The position numbers and the translations under genes were made by a program. DNA of 64,000 nucleotides, taken from Poecilobothrus nobilitatus. Its lineage: Eukaryota > Arthropoda > Insecta > Diptera > Dolichopodidae. Within the stretch, counting starts at the first letter, position 1. Every line of letters starts with the position of its first letter. Positions 1-13,026 of the stretch are shown one piece after another. The stretch covers positions 3,906,001 through 3,970,000 of the forward strand of contig OX352774.1 of the NCBI GenBank assembly GCA_947095535.1. The letters run 5' to 3'. The notes below the pieces were generated by a model, which saw only the letters and a list, made by a program, of their open reading frames with translations, ran no database searches and was not told where the DNA came from.

Positions 1-1936
1 CAATTTCTTATTACTTATTATTTTTTTTTTTTTCAACTTGTATTTTGCTGAAATTTTAGATTAACTTAAATCTTTCGATATAAAAGTAAGTACTTACTTA
101 AGTTCTTATCAATAATTTTATGCAAATGATAAAAGTTATTTTAATTTATTTTATTTATTTACATAATACAATTAAGTAGTTGTGTACTTATATACTTAAG
201 TATACTGTACTTATAAATATAAGAACTTATAAATAATTTTATATTTTTCATTCATGGGAAAAATGCTTTTTCGATTTTCTTTAATTCTATATTAAGTAAG
301 TAATATCTCAACACTTAAATATATTTCTACAAAAATACAAAGACAATCATTGAAAAAGAATCTTAAGTAGTATGGGAAAGAATATTTAATATGACTTACC
401 TTAGATTCTTATATTAAATTTATTTCTATTCAGTCTGTTAATTTTTCGAAATAATTTTTTTTTTATATATACATACTTACTTATCGCACCTAAAAATTAA
501 ATATTTAAAGATTTTGATATAGATAGTAGTCATGGGAATGATGCTGATGATGATAATCATTATAGTTATACATTTATTCAGAATAAATAATTTGTTTTAC
601 AGGTTTTTTCGAATATATACCTGTAAATATTGAATCAACATACCGAATCGTTCAAAGAACTCTTCTAAAACCGCAGTTAAATGCAAATTTAAATTTAAAC
701 AATTTATTCTTATAAAAACTTTTATATATGCATATATATACTTTTATATATAAGTTTTGCTAAGAGTATCTTCTTAAATTGATTTAGGGGAAATGAAGAA
801 AATTAAAATATTAGTAGGTACATGAAACTATAAAAACAAAACAAAAAACAGAAACGATAAGAAAAAGTAAAGTCACGCAACATTACAATGTTTTTGCCGT
901 TTTCTTTTTATTATTTTTGATTATCTTATGCTGCTGTTTTTTTTTTTCGGGGTTTTCTTTTTATTATCAAAATAAAAAAAAAGAATAAAAATCTATATAC
1001 ATGTCTTACAAAAATTGAACAATAGTAAAACTTTATATATACTTATTTATTTTTATCCGTCAAAAAATCTAATTATATATAAAGAAGTAAGGAAAAAGAT
1101 ACTACTTTAAGATATGTGAGGGTGTCTGTTCTATTTGGTATTATTTTTTTGTGTTTTTTTACTATAGGGAAGTTAAGGAAGGGTCAACAGTTACCCTTTC
1201 TCAGCTTTTCGCAAACAAAAATACATAATATACATATGTACTGAGCACTTATATTGATTTTATTTTGACTTTGATCGAATTGAATTTAGAAATGAAAGAA
1301 AGAAATAAGTACAACGCATATATATACATATTTTAATATTTAAATGTTCTAAAAAAAATTTAGTTTTTGACTTTTTTTTGAATTGCATTTTAGTGCCAAT
1401 AAAATAAAATCATTTAATTAGGAATTAAATGATTGGAAACCGCGCCATACTTATCGAATTTATTTTTTGTTTTTTATTCATTATTAATGTCTTCAACATT
1501 AAAATTAATAACAAAATCTAGTCATTCCCACTATGTTTATATAATATAAACCTTCTTATATTATTGAAGAAACTTTTCTAAAGACATGAATTATAAGTTT
1601 AAATTTTTTGAATTGAATAATTAAATTTAAAATATAATTTCAGAATTATATTTTTTAGCGATAATGTTATATGAGAATTCCTGATGTAATTTTTTTAATT
1701 TACACTACTTTTTATCCAAAAAATAGTTAATAACTAACATTTTTAGCCTTAACTAAAGTATTAAACTTTTAAAGATAATATAAAACTTAAATTAATTTTA
1801 TTTGTATAAAACATCATTTGAAAATTTTACAAATAAGTAATTACAGGGGAATTCAGAAACAAACTAACGAATTTCAAAAATAAATGAACCGATAAAAAAA
1901 AGTTAAGGGTCTGTTAAAAAATAATAAAACAAACAA
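1..1936. other. AT-rich non-coding DNA, no gene seen
   Basis: This stretch is strongly AT-rich with poly(T)/poly(A) tracts and TATA/TACTTA-type low-complexity sequence. No open frame has coding-like composition and I recognise no repeat family. It ends at the first copy of the target-site duplication of the SINE that follows. Confidence 0.6.
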
Positions 1937-1947
1937 AATTTTCAGGA
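1937..1947. repeat. Left target-site duplication of SINE copy 1
   Basis: AATTTTCAGGA is repeated exactly at 2138-2148 on the other side of the SINE. It was generated on insertion and defines the element ends. Confidence 0.85.
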
Positions 1948-2137
1948 GAGGCCTCGGTGGCCTAGTGGGTAAGAGCGTATACAATACGTTGTGAACACCG
2001 AGAGAGTGTGGGTTCAAGTCCCACACACGTCGTAAGAGTTATTCCCCCTTACGACATTTACATTCACGCCTGAACAGGAAAGGCTGTGTAATTTCCTGTC
2101 CACATTTATGAGGCAGAGAAATGCAATAAAAAAAAAT
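1948..2137 (+). mobile_element. tRNA-derived SINE, complete copy (SINE copy 1)
   Basis: The 5' head looks like a tRNA. An A-box-like TGGCCTAGTGGGTAAGAGCG lies at about 1958-1977 and a B-box-like GGTTCAAGTCC at about 2011-2021, inside a GTGGG/CCCAC T-arm; together these would be an internal RNA polymerase III promoter. The body has two perfect 8-bp inverted repeats: GTCGTAAG/CTTACGAC (2029-2036, 2048-2055) and ACAGGAAA/TTTCCTGT (2074-2081, 2092-2099). The tail ends in an A-rich tract. The 11-bp sequence AATTTTCAGGA flanks it on both sides (1937-1947 and 2138-2148), a perfect target-site duplication that marks LINE-type retrotransposition and fixes both ends. Further copies lie at 2.9, 18.2, 56.1 and 62.3 kb, with a variant head at 54 kb. 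Confidence 0.88.
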
Positions 2138-2148
2138 AATTTTCAGGA
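2138..2148. repeat. Right target-site duplication of SINE copy 1
   Basis: Exact second copy of AATTTTCAGGA, immediately after the A-rich SINE tail. Confidence 0.85.
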
Positions 2149-2880
2149 TTTATTTTTACCTCCTCAAAAGTACTACAGATTTGAATCCAATAGAAAATAC
2201 TTTTTTCCTTTAAAGTTAGGTTAAATATAAAAAGACCAAATATCAATTTTTTACATTATCATCAAGTGACATATTTCTGGTACTTAATTGGAAATTTTAA
2301 TAAATAGTTAACCAACAAAGTGAATAGAAATTTTTAAATTACATATAAATAAAACTTAAAACATTTTCCTTATACATATTCGAGATTAAAAAAAATTATA
2401 TATACATAAGTATATGTATATAAGTACTTATATACCTATTATTAAGCAGTTGTTTCTTATTGGATTATTTTTTTATCATTTTTCAACTTTCTCTTTTTTG
2501 ATCCTTCCAGTTTTTTAATTTTTGAAAATTTGTCCATTTGCTTCTGAAATTACCTGTATTATTTAAATATTTATTTTTGTTGTCCCATCACATTTAACTA
2601 CAATTCGATGAGGAAATAAATTAACTTTTCGTTTTCAGATAGGGTTGGTATACCATAAGTATTAAATTATAATTATATTATTTATTTTGTTTAAATTATA
2701 TTAACTATTCTATTTTATATAATATTTTAATTTGATCGGGTTTTGTACTAAAGACATTTCGCTTCAAAGAACGGCAACTTATATACGCCATTGATAAGAT
2801 ATTACCTGTATTTTATGCGAAAAATTTAAACACTCGGAACTCCGATGAATTGCTTTTAAATGTTTTCTATTAAGTACTTA
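2149..2880. other. AT-rich non-coding DNA between two SINE copies
   Basis: I see only low-complexity AT-rich sequence and no coding-like frame. It separates two SINE copies lying in opposite orientation. Confidence 0.55.
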
Positions 2881-2888
2881 TTAAAATT

Positions 2889-3030
2889 TTTTTTTCTAAT
2901 GCATGTCTCTGCCACATAAATGTGGACAGGAAATTACACAGCCTTTCCTGTTCAGGCTGTAAATGTTGTAAGGGGGAATAACTCTTACGACGTGTGTGGC
3001 ATTCGTACCCACACTCTCCCTTGTATTGTT
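2889..3030 (-). mobile_element. tRNA-derived SINE, head-truncated copy (SINE copy 2)
   Basis: On the - strand this carries the same body as SINE copy 1: the ACGTCGTAAGAG segment, the CTTAC-rich hairpin arm, the AGGAAAGGCTGTGTAATTTC segment and a CACATTTATGTGGC end. It then runs into an A-rich tail, read here as poly(T) from about 2889. The B-box region is present but altered, and the A-box half of the head is missing, so the copy is 5'-truncated as expected for incomplete reverse transcription. TTAAAATT at 2881-2888 and 3031-3038 may be a short target-site duplication, though in such AT-rich DNA this could be chance. The copy is inverted relative to copy 1. Confidence 0.8.
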
Positions 3031-3038
3031 TTAAAATT

Positions 3039-4369
3039 AGAATTCTAAAATTTTGATTTGGAAAAACTTTAAAATTTAAGCATTGCCATAATATATAATA
3101 ATAAGTAGATAAGATCTTAGACAAAAAAAAATTTAAATATTTAATATTTACTTAAGCGACAATTTTCGTTTACTTTCGCACATAAGTAGTTGAAAATTTA
3201 ATTGCTACAAGATCTTTAATTGCTTGAGTTAAAGGCAGTCATTTGAAATGAAAGAGGGAGTTATTGAAGGAACTTATTTAAAGTTACTTATACGAAACTT
3301 TTGAATCAAAAAAATATTTTTTTTTTGATTTTGTCATAAAAATTACTTTTAAGAATTAGGAAAAAAACAAACTTTTAACCAAATTAAGTCACTTTTTAGT
3401 ATTTTACAGAAAAATATAAAATTTTAAAGTTATTAGTTATATAGTTTTCATATTAAAAAACTCTAAAAGCACATTAAGTAATTATTTTTTTGTTTTTCAA
3501 AAAAAAATATTTTTCTAATTATATTCAACGTTATTCAAGTTACCATTGTTTTTTTTTTGTTTGTTACCTTAAGTTCAATGATTTCATTTAGGTAACTAAG
3601 TAGTTCATTTTTTTTTTGTTTATTTATTTGCCAAAATATTTTTTAATTTACATAAATTTCTTGAAACTTTAATTAAATTTTATTTAAAAGTTTTATATAC
3701 CTATGTATAGTGAAGATTTGGCAAATACAATAGAAAATTTTTATTTAATTCATGTTTGCATAGTGGAAATAAATTTGTCTTAGAGCGAAAATTAAAATTT
3801 TTTTTTTTGTTTCAACTTGTTTTTAAGTCTTTTTCTTTTTAATTTATTTAAATTCTTAAGTTTTATGAAAATATTTTCTTTTAAAACCTCTAATACCTAA
3901 ATAGATTAGTTGTTTTAACATTGCTTTCTTTCATAATATTTATATTTAATTTTATTTATTGAATTGCTGATAAGTAGATGATTTCCCAATAACAATTTTA
4001 GTCCTTTCTCTTCATATTTATGTACAAAAATTTTGGGCTTAAAATTGTAGTGTTTTTTGTTAATTATTTGGTTTAGATTGTAGAGTCGATTAATTGTAAA
4101 GTAGATTTCAAACAAATTATTAATATGAATATGGTTAGGATGAAATTTTTTAATAATTTTAACTATTAGTTACTTTAGTTGTTTTTTATACATTATAAAA
4201 AAACAAAACAGAAAGAAAACCATAGGTTTTTGAAAGGCTCCCATTTTCCAAAACACTAATAAAAACAATTGTGTTGTGACTATCACAAAAATTTGTTATT
4301 TTCCTATAAGGAAAAAATTGTGGAAAACTAAGAGACATTTTCTACAATTTTAGGAAACCCTATAACCAC
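3039..4369. other. AT-rich non-coding DNA, no gene seen
   Basis: Low-complexity AT-rich sequence with several poly(T) tracts. The only longer open frame (3915-4115, - strand) is rich in Lys, Asn, Ile and Tyr, as expected of random AT-rich DNA, and is not credible as a gene. Confidence 0.55.
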
Positions 4370-5021
4370 ATTTAAGTATAATTAAGAAAAACCATTAAAC
4401 TCATGTGAAAATAAATATCGGTGTTTTCATTTGTGTGTTTTCCTAACGAAAAGTTTGCACAGGTGCCTCAGTTACACGTGTTGAAAAATAGTGAATTTTT
4501 GACGCCTAACAGCTCCTAAACAAAGGATGGTAAAAAAAAAAACTTCAAAGGTAATTATGATCTTTCTTGAATTTCAATTTCTATTTGGAAGCGTTACAGA
4601 GATATAAAGAAAGCAATATTTTGCAAAATTTACTTTCACATAACGGTAAATTTAAATACTAAATTAAAAAAATTGTATAATTTTGATATTGATTTATAAA
4701 GGTCCTGAAAAAAGTGGATTTATAAAAGTCCTGAAAAAAGCTTTGAAAAAATGTTAGGCAAAACCTGATATACTTATCCTTATTTAAGTATATACTTACA
4801 TACATTTAAAAATGAGCTTTTTCTAACTTTGAGAGCTATAATAGCTCCGTAACGAATGGGACTTCATAAAAAATTTATTTATTATTTTTCGCGACCTATG
4901 GTTAAAATTTCATTATTTTATGTTAAACGGTGTAGACATTTTGTAAACAGACTACCGGACGGACAAAGTGAAACTAATAAAGAAATTTTTCAATTTTATT
5001 TTAAAAAATGTGCTAATAATA
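4370..5021 (-). mobile_element. Helitron-like non-autonomous repeat, family B, copy B1
   Basis: This diverged repeat shares ordered blocks with copies at 25.5, 30.6 and 51.8 kb. The blocks are AAGAAAAACC-TTAA at the start, TTTCACATAACGGTAAATTT with ATACTAA following, TTTTGATATTGATTTA, a GAGAGCTATA..CTCCGTAACG block, AACGGTGTAGA.ATTTTGTAAA, a short GGACGGAC tract, GTGAAACTAATA, and an end near AAATGTGCTAA. The GGAC-rich tract followed by a terminal hairpin recalls the 3' block of the fly INE-1/DINE-1 repeats. No open frame survives, so any mobility would have been in trans. Family assignment is by architecture only. Confidence 0.65.
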
Positions 5022-6939
5022 TACTGATTTGATATTTGTAACAGAAAGTAGGTCAATTTTATTCAAGAAATTTTATTTTGGGAATAAAAATGTTATTTTT
5101 TTGTTGATGGTAAATGAAATTTTTCAGAAATTTTTGAATTTACTTTTAAAATTTAAAATTCTTGTTTATTTTAAAATTACAGCTCCATAAAACGAAGTAA
5201 GACTACAAATAATACTTAGTCTTACATAAATTGTACCCTGCTATTATTTAATTTATGTAAGTATATCATATTATGATAATTAAGTAGTTATAAATCTTTT
5301 GCACATTCAATCAAGAAAATATTCTATTTACCTCATTTACCTTTTTTATTTTCTTTTTATCTTACGAATAATAGCCTCTATAATTAACACCTGATGATCT
5401 AAATTGAAATCACTTAATAAAATAAAAAAAAAAACAATAGAAAAACAAAAACACGTCCGCTCTCTATTTATATATGCGATGTCGTTATTTATAATGTGAT
5501 TTGATAGACATCTGATCAACCTTGACTTTATCCTCTCGAGTACAATAGAAGTGAAAAAAAAATCATTCTATTTCATTTTATTTATAACTAATAGGTTATG
5601 TTTGTTTTTTGACTAATTATTTCATTGCCAAGAAACTAGAAAAATAATTATACAAAAACAACAACAACAAAAAAAAAATACAGAATTCTAAAATCTAAAA
5701 ATAATTTCTATTTTAATCAGAAATTATTTTGTTCTCTTAATCAATTTAATCATTAAAAATCGTGATATATTTAATTGGAAATCAATCATATATCGATGAT
5801 GATCTATCACTATAACTGATTAACTGAATGTATAGAAAAAATCTGATCAAGAAAATTAAATACGTATATATATAATTGATCGTGAAAATATATTAAAATA
5901 GTAAACTTCTCTGTTTTATACAATTAATTATATAATTTAGTTTTTGTTAAAAAAAATATATTTAATTTCTTTACATTGTATGTTTACACAAGTATTTAAT
6001 TTATAGAGTTGGCACATATTGATATAATAATTTTTGCTTTAAGTGCAATTAAACGAATTTTATGGACCCGAGAAAAATACTCTTATGTATGTAGGTCAGT
6101 TATTATATTTATGTATTAAAATAATTATATATATGTATGAGTTATATATATGAGTCTTCAGATAGATAAGACACAAAAATAGCAACTGCTTTTTCACCGC
6201 AGTATCGAAGGATCAGTTTCCACTGATTTTTGACAGAAATTGTTGTTGTTTTATGATTAAAAATTATGCAACTATATTTTATTCTAGACTGTATATTTTA
6301 AATATTTATTCAAGTTTGTTTTTGTCAAATTTAACATTAAAAGATACATTAAAAGATAACAATAAACATTTTTATAAATCAATCAACATTTCTGTCATTA
6401 GTAATTTTTTTACTGTACAATTTATATTTTGCATAGAGTCGTTCACCTAAAAGGTGGTACATTTTTTGAAATTTATTTTCGATACACTCTTAGGCCAATA
6501 CCCTTATTATTTTTGTGTGTTTGACTTTATTCATGTTGAAAAAATTTTCGGAATTTCGGTTTAAAAAAAACTATTGTTTAATAATAATTTATTGTATTTT
6601 ATTGCATACCAAGTTACTCTGAAATCAATTAGAGATAAAAAGAATTTAAAAAAAATGTTTTTAATTTATAAAAACAAATTTTATATTATAATTTAAAGTG
6701 CCAGCTTTTTTTTTACAGTAATTTTTATCAAATGTGTACCTAGTACATAGTTACTTCAATTTTTAAGTTTATATTATGTACATGAAAAAAAAAATTATCA
6801 CACATTTTTTGTTAATATACACGAAAGGTTGCAATACAATAATAAACTTAATCTATTTATTGCAAACATATAACGTTTTTCGAATTGACTAGTTGGATAC
6901 AAAATGTGTGCATGGTTTGGTGTAAAATGAATTAGGTGT
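5022..6939. other. AT-rich non-coding DNA, no gene seen
   Basis: Contains microsatellite-like TA/TATG runs and A or T tracts. The ORF at 6253-6450 has AT-driven amino-acid composition with no recognisable domain. I see no RNA gene or repeat family here. Confidence 0.5.
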
Positions 6940-7080
6940 GAAACAAGGTGATTCGATCCATTAATCTTTTACGGTACAAGGATTACGGCTTTTCAAGAAT
7001 TTCTTCACTTTTTCTAAATGGTTTGACCGATTTACTTCAAACTTTTAGATGTCGTCCTCCTTATCAAACAGACACAAATA
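6940..7080. repeat. Possible degenerate repeat fragment upstream of a LINE
   Basis: This piece is richer in GC than its surroundings and carries a GGTTTGACCGATTTACTTCA block, a wording I associate with non-autonomous insect repeats. I find no second copy in the window, so this is only a suggestion. Confidence 0.2.
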
Positions 7081-7111
7081 CTTAACTGCTTTTCTGTGTG
7101 TTCTAATTTAA

Positions 7112-7523
7112 TTGCCTTCCTGTGCTAATTGTTATACAGCCTATGGAAATTCGTTTGTCATGCGCACGTCCCGTTTGTGGAACCATATACCATCGCATGT
7201 GTTCCCTAAAGTTGGTAATTCATATGTGTACGATTTACTTAAGTTTAAGAAGAACATTAACATCTTTCTTCAAAATGTCCCTCCAAATTTTCCTACCTAT
7301 CCCCCATAATCCAAATTTCCCAATTCCAATTTCCCCAATTATCCTTCCCACAACCCTATCTCCAAAACCAAACTGTACATTTGTATTAAAGGTTCCATTC
7401 TAAAGTTTGGTTTTAAAAGGGGGGTGGTTTTGGTTGATTAAAGTCCGACACTACTCTGAGGAAGCACGTGCAGTTCCTCTTGGTGACTTTCGAGTTTTCC
7501 ACCAACCTTCGTAAAAAAAAAAA
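7112..7523 (+). mobile_element. 5'-truncated non-LTR retrotransposon (LINE): end of the RT ORF plus 3' UTR
   Basis: The frame 7112-7309 encodes a segment of the type found at the extreme C-terminus of jockey/CR1-like reverse transcriptase ORFs: an Arg-Thr-Ser-Arg-Leu-Trp-Asn-His-Ile-Pro motif followed by a Tyr-Asp-Leu-(X)2-Phe-Lys block. The stop is at 7307-7309. About 200 bp of C- and G-richer 3' UTR follow, with a perfect 11-bp inverted repeat AAAACCAAACT/AGTTTGGTTTT (7364-7374 and 7404-7414), and the element closes with poly(A) at 7513-7523. There is no ATG; this is the tail of a much longer ORF lost by 5' truncation. Upstream the frame is closed by stops. No clear target-site duplication was found. 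Exact clade is uncertain. Confidence 0.72.
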
Positions 7524-10500
7524 GTGCATTCTTCAATTTTGTTACAATGTTTGTTTCAATCAATGTTGTAACAGGTTAAATTATTTGGTAAAATATTATG
7601 TAACATTTCACCTTTTTTAAGAAGTTATTAAATCGTATTGTAAAATTATAAATTAGTTTTCAAAGTTATAGCTAAATTACTACAATTTATAAAACAGTTT
7701 AGTCATTAAAACTCATCATACTCAGACCCAGATAATAACTTAAATGTAACCATTCAAATCGTTACGTTTACATCCGTTGCATGGTTTTTATTTTAACTAT
7801 ATTGGGTTATAATGGTTTAACTATTGAAAGAGTCTCTCAATGTGATGATTTAGACGTTATTTTTGATGACAAATTACGTCGTTTAAATCAGATATTGATT
7901 TTATTTTAAGGTTAATATCATTTTGGGCTTAATAAAACGATTTTGTTAAGATTTTAATATCTTTCTTATTTTTTGTTGCCCGATAAATTCTTGAATATTG
8001 AGGTAATTCATTAAAGATCGATTAAACGAAAGACTATAGGCAATTTTTCTAGGTATGACTTAGTCAACTAATGCAGTTGTACACTTAATGTTTTCTGTCA
8101 GTTTTATTTTGAAATGAATTTTTTACGCTCAATTTCTGAAACCTTAATAATTCGTCAATTTGTTTAGCCAATTCTTACTTATGTTAAGTAAAATTTTGTA
8201 AATTTTCTTAAATTAAATATTTAAAGAAATAAATATATAATATTCAAAAGTTATTATCTATTTTATACCTAACCCAACTCTATTCTTAAGACAAAAACAA
8301 GTTATAGATTAGTTGTTATTTATAGAAATCTTTAGACGCCCACAATTGGAAATGTTTTATCTGGTTTTATGTTATTAAAAAAATAAACATGGGAATTGAC
8401 TATTTTCAATGATTTATTTTAATTTTTATTAGTGATCATTTTAATGATTTTATTTTGTTTTGTTTGCTTTATTTTTATGATTATAAAAAAGGGTGATAAA
8501 AAACCAACAAACTGAAATACAAAAATCTATTATATAAATAAATTTTTATTGAAATTTCTGGATATATCTAAAGATAATTGTATTGAATTTCATTCCATTG
8601 TTAATCAATAAAATAGAACAATTTTCTATAAATTTTGTAGTTTTTCTTGGAAATGGATAGTTATAAGAAATTTTATAGGGCGTCATTACTGTAATTATTT
8701 AATTTAAAAAGTTTTTATTTTATGTATTGTAAACTTTTAATATTTGGTGAAGAAAAAATGTACAATACGACAATTAAAACATATATGTACGTAGGCTATA
8801 GATACTTAAATATATGTATTTTTTTATTTTCTTATTTTCATTTTTAAACTTCTAAAAAGTTAACTATAACAACAAAAAAAAAAAAGGAATTTAGAACAAA
8901 CCATTTTGATTTTTTACATTATTGCCACCTTAACCACTTAAAAAGTGTTAACTCTTTAAATGTCAACTCTATTAGCCCTTCAATAGATTTTCATCAATAT
9001 CAATGCATAGTTATATTGATTAACAATTTTTAATCTTACAATGGTTATTTTCTTTTATTCATTCTAAAGAAGCAATAGACGGAATAAAATGTTTGATGAT
9101 ATCATGATAGAATATTCCTAATGCATGTAATAAACTAAAATATGTAGTTAATAAATAGAATAAAAAGAATAAAATTTGACAATGGAAACGGTCATTCGTT
9201 TGTTTTTACATTTATTTTATAATTTTTATAAATTTATGTAGATAATAATGGAAGGTTTTACTTATTTTCTATTTCAAAACTTTCTTCAAGTCAGTTTTTT
9301 TTAAATAAATAAATATTTTATTCTGTTTATTCTACTTCTGGTAGAGTAAACGCATTCTTGTTCGAAATATTTCAGTATAGGTATGAATTAAAAAAAACGC
9401 TTTTTGATATAAGTGTTCTAAATGTTCGGAATAAATAAACGAAACTATCCATTATAAAGTTTATAATTTTTGTAATACATACATAATATTCGCTCGCACT
9501 GTGTTTTGTGTGTATAGTCTAACGCTATACGAGTAGTGCTGCCATATCGTTTCTTTTTTAATAATTCCTTCGCCTTTTATCAATTTAATTTTTCTGGCCA
9601 TTCTTTTCTACTTTATTTTTCTATAAATCATTTATTTCTGAAATCATGATGAAATGGATTTGAGACATAAACCATTGAACTATTGACATTTACAGATTAC
9701 ACTTAAATATTGTAAAGTTTTTCGAATTCTCAACTAAAATTTTCAAAAAAACTAGTTGTGTATTCAATGTAAATTTTATGTAATGAATAAACTGCCAATA
9801 TTGATTACTAATTATTAATTTTTAGTTTTTTAAAATGTTAAATAAAAAAAAAAAATGTGCCATGTATCAAAATTTATAAAAATTCTTTAGGGAAATAATT
9901 TTGAAAAAAAATAAATATTTAAAACGCCCTCTTAAAAAAAAATTAAATAACACTTAAAAACTGATAAAACTTTTGATGTGTTTTAACCTATGTATGTTCA
10001 ACCTTTAGAAAGTGCTGTACAAAATGCTTAACTAGTTAATAACATTTTTGTGAAAATAATAAAATAAAAAAGAAAAACATTAAAAGCAATAAGATGTTAA
10101 AAAAAAAAACAGTTTTTTTTTTAATTAATATTACAAAATTTTACATTTATTGTATTAAAAATGCAACTTTCACAGATAAAAATAAAATGAAAACAAATAG
10201 AAACATGTTAAGGCTAAAGCGAAATTTTAAATAAACTGAAGATAAGTAATAAGAACAATAAAACAATAATGAACGGATTTTAACAATTAACATATCAAAG
10301 ACATGAACCACGTTTCACACGACCATAAATTTTATATTGTTTTTCTTTTACAGTTTCCAGTTATTTTCTCATCTTTTAGTTTTTTTTTTATTTTACAATA
10401 ATTTAAAACAGATAACAAAAATAATAATGTATATTTTTTTTTTAATTTACGAAAAGAAAACATTTTAACACTTCACGGCTTGACATCTTCTCTTCCCATG

Positions 10501-13026
10501 TGACGGCGCACGATTTATTAATTTTAACTGAATACATCTGGTATACATTATGTTCTATAATGCATTCCTATCATATTATTATGTAGTAAATGCGTCTTAA
10601 GTTTCATAATGATATTTTTAAAATATAAGAACTCTACTTGCCTTCATACGCGTTTATATATATATTATGTAAAAAAGGATCAATTGAGTATCCTGTTTGA
10701 CTGATGGCATTTTGAAATGTGTTTTTTAGTGTGTAGTTTATGTACTTCCCATTTGTATTAAATTTTTTCAGGTTCACAAAATGACAAATACTTAGTTATG
10801 TTTAATGCATTGCTACTGGATATATGGAAATTTGAGATGATTTCCATCGTATTATCTAGTATTTGATAGATGAACTTATATAAATATAAATAAGTAATCC
10901 ATTAATTGTTATCAAAAAATATATTTCTCATTAACTACTATATAAGTATTTTCTTCTTCTTCTTATAATTAGAAAAAAAAAAAAAAACATTTGAAACAAC
11001 TTACATATGTATATTAGAGTGCATCTGCTTGGCACAAATTCACTCAACCAAAAACTAATCGTTATAAAAAGCAAAACATAACATTTAATATAGGATTTAA
11101 GTAGATATATTTTTGTTTCATTCGAGGGAGTTGATGGAGTTTTCAAATTATTTTATGAATTATTTTATGTTTTTGTGGATTTTTTTTTTATTTTCTTTTA
11201 TTGAGTCATTCAAAGAAATTTTAATGGACTTAACGCATAAAGTATTCAATATGTACATAGTTACTTAGTCATTTAAGATTGAATGTAAAATAACAAGGGA
11301 ATAACTAACTGTTAAATGCAAAGGGTTCGATGTTTCTTTTTAAATTCTAACAGGGATCTTGAAATTTTTTTTTTCGTAATAACAAAGAAACAATTAATTT
11401 AAAACCTCTTTAATTTTTTTTTCATTCGTTATTTTTAACTTTAGAAGTTTCAGAAATGGCTTATTATTGTAAGTATTAAAAATTATTTGTATTGTAGGTG
11501 AATGATTATAGAGGAATAAAGAAAGAGTTTGTGGCAGGTGTTGTTTTATTTATAATTATGGAGGTCCTATAGGTAAAATTGAATTTTGAACAATTCATTA
11601 CAGTTATATGTACCTATATATATATATAAAATTAATTGTACGATTCTTAGTTGCATTAATATTAATTCTTTATCGAAATACATAACTAACAAAAGAAATA
11701 TATAGAAACATATACGTGTATACCTCGATTTACACGTTTTTCCTTTACACTTGCTTTAAATTACTAATTTAGTTGAAAACAGCGGTATTTTTTTTTATAT
11801 AAGTAATAGTATATGTACTGTTACTGCTTCTTAAACGCTATCTCGATATGTATAATATATAAACGTATGATCTATCATATAAAAACAGTAAATACAGTTA
11901 AGAGTGAGTGTAGCTGTAATTAAAATCGCTTTAATAAATTTTATAACACCAGTGAAAATCGTTATTAATTTTGTTTTTGTTCGTAAATATTGCATTTACT
12001 TTACTTATTTTTAGAACTGAATGAGAATGAATTAATGAAGAAATAAAAATATTCTATCTATTCTTATATTAAGTAATTCATGTTATTCATAAATTAAAAA
12101 CTCACTAAATAATTACTTACATATATGTATGTACATATATTCAATTAAATTAAATATGTTATGAGGAAATTGATAATAAATAGTTACCATAATTAAAAAT
12201 AAGTGCAGGTTTGAATGTACATACGTGATTGAAATTATAAAAATTCTAAAATCCATTAAGTACTTATAATTATTTTTTTTTTTACTTACTATTCATCTAC
12301 CTTATATAAATACAATAAAATGTATAATATGTATTATATATATATGTGTAGGTAGGTAGTCAATTTAGTTGAAAGAAATAAGTGAAATAAAATTTAATAT
12401 AAGTATAACTAAAAATAACAGAAGTTTAAAATAACAAAAAAATAAAAATGGAAACCTTGAGAAGTCATAAACCTTTTTCAAATAGTTTTCACTTCTCATT
12501 TCTTCTTTATTTGTTTTGTACCCCTCCTCTCACCTCATACTTATTTTGACTTACAATTTTTTATTACCTTTACTCATGTTATGTTTAAGTATATGTGTAT
12601 ATATAATCTAGTATAAGTGTATGTATTACATGTCACATTTGGCATTGTTTAATGTTTAACATTGCATGAGAAAAAATTACTAAATAAAAAAAAAAAAAAA
12701 AAAGATTTGTGAATGTGCAACGGATCTATTGTTTTCCTCCTGATAATGATGACGATAATTGTGATGATAAAAAATGATAAAAAAAAAACTCTGAACAATG
12801 CCTTGTTTTTATTTTTGTTTTTTGGGAACTTTTGAATTCTTTTTTTGATTTTTTTTTTCTATTATTAGATACTTATTTGTTTCTGAAAAATGTCTTAAAA
12901 AAATTAAGGATAACCTTGAATCCCTTAAGGGGGATTTATATCATTATTCTAACGCTGTTATTACAATTAAAAACAAGAACTGTGGGGTTTTTTTTTGTTA
13001 ATTTTTTTTAATGAAAGAGTTTATTA
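7524..13026. other. Long AT-rich non-coding stretch, no gene seen
   Basis: I see poly(A)/poly(T) tracts, TA-type microsatellites and TATGTACATA-type runs. ORFs of 60-70 codons (for example 10931-11146, - strand) contain homopolymer-encoded Phe or Lys runs and are not credible genes. A slightly GC-richer patch at about 10470-10520 has no recognisable coding or RNA content. Confidence 0.5.

Noticed and set aside
1948..2137. A functional tRNA gene at the SINE heads
   Set aside because: The heads have A- and B-box motifs but lack a proper acceptor stem and are joined to a shared body and A-rich tail with target duplications, so they are SINEs.
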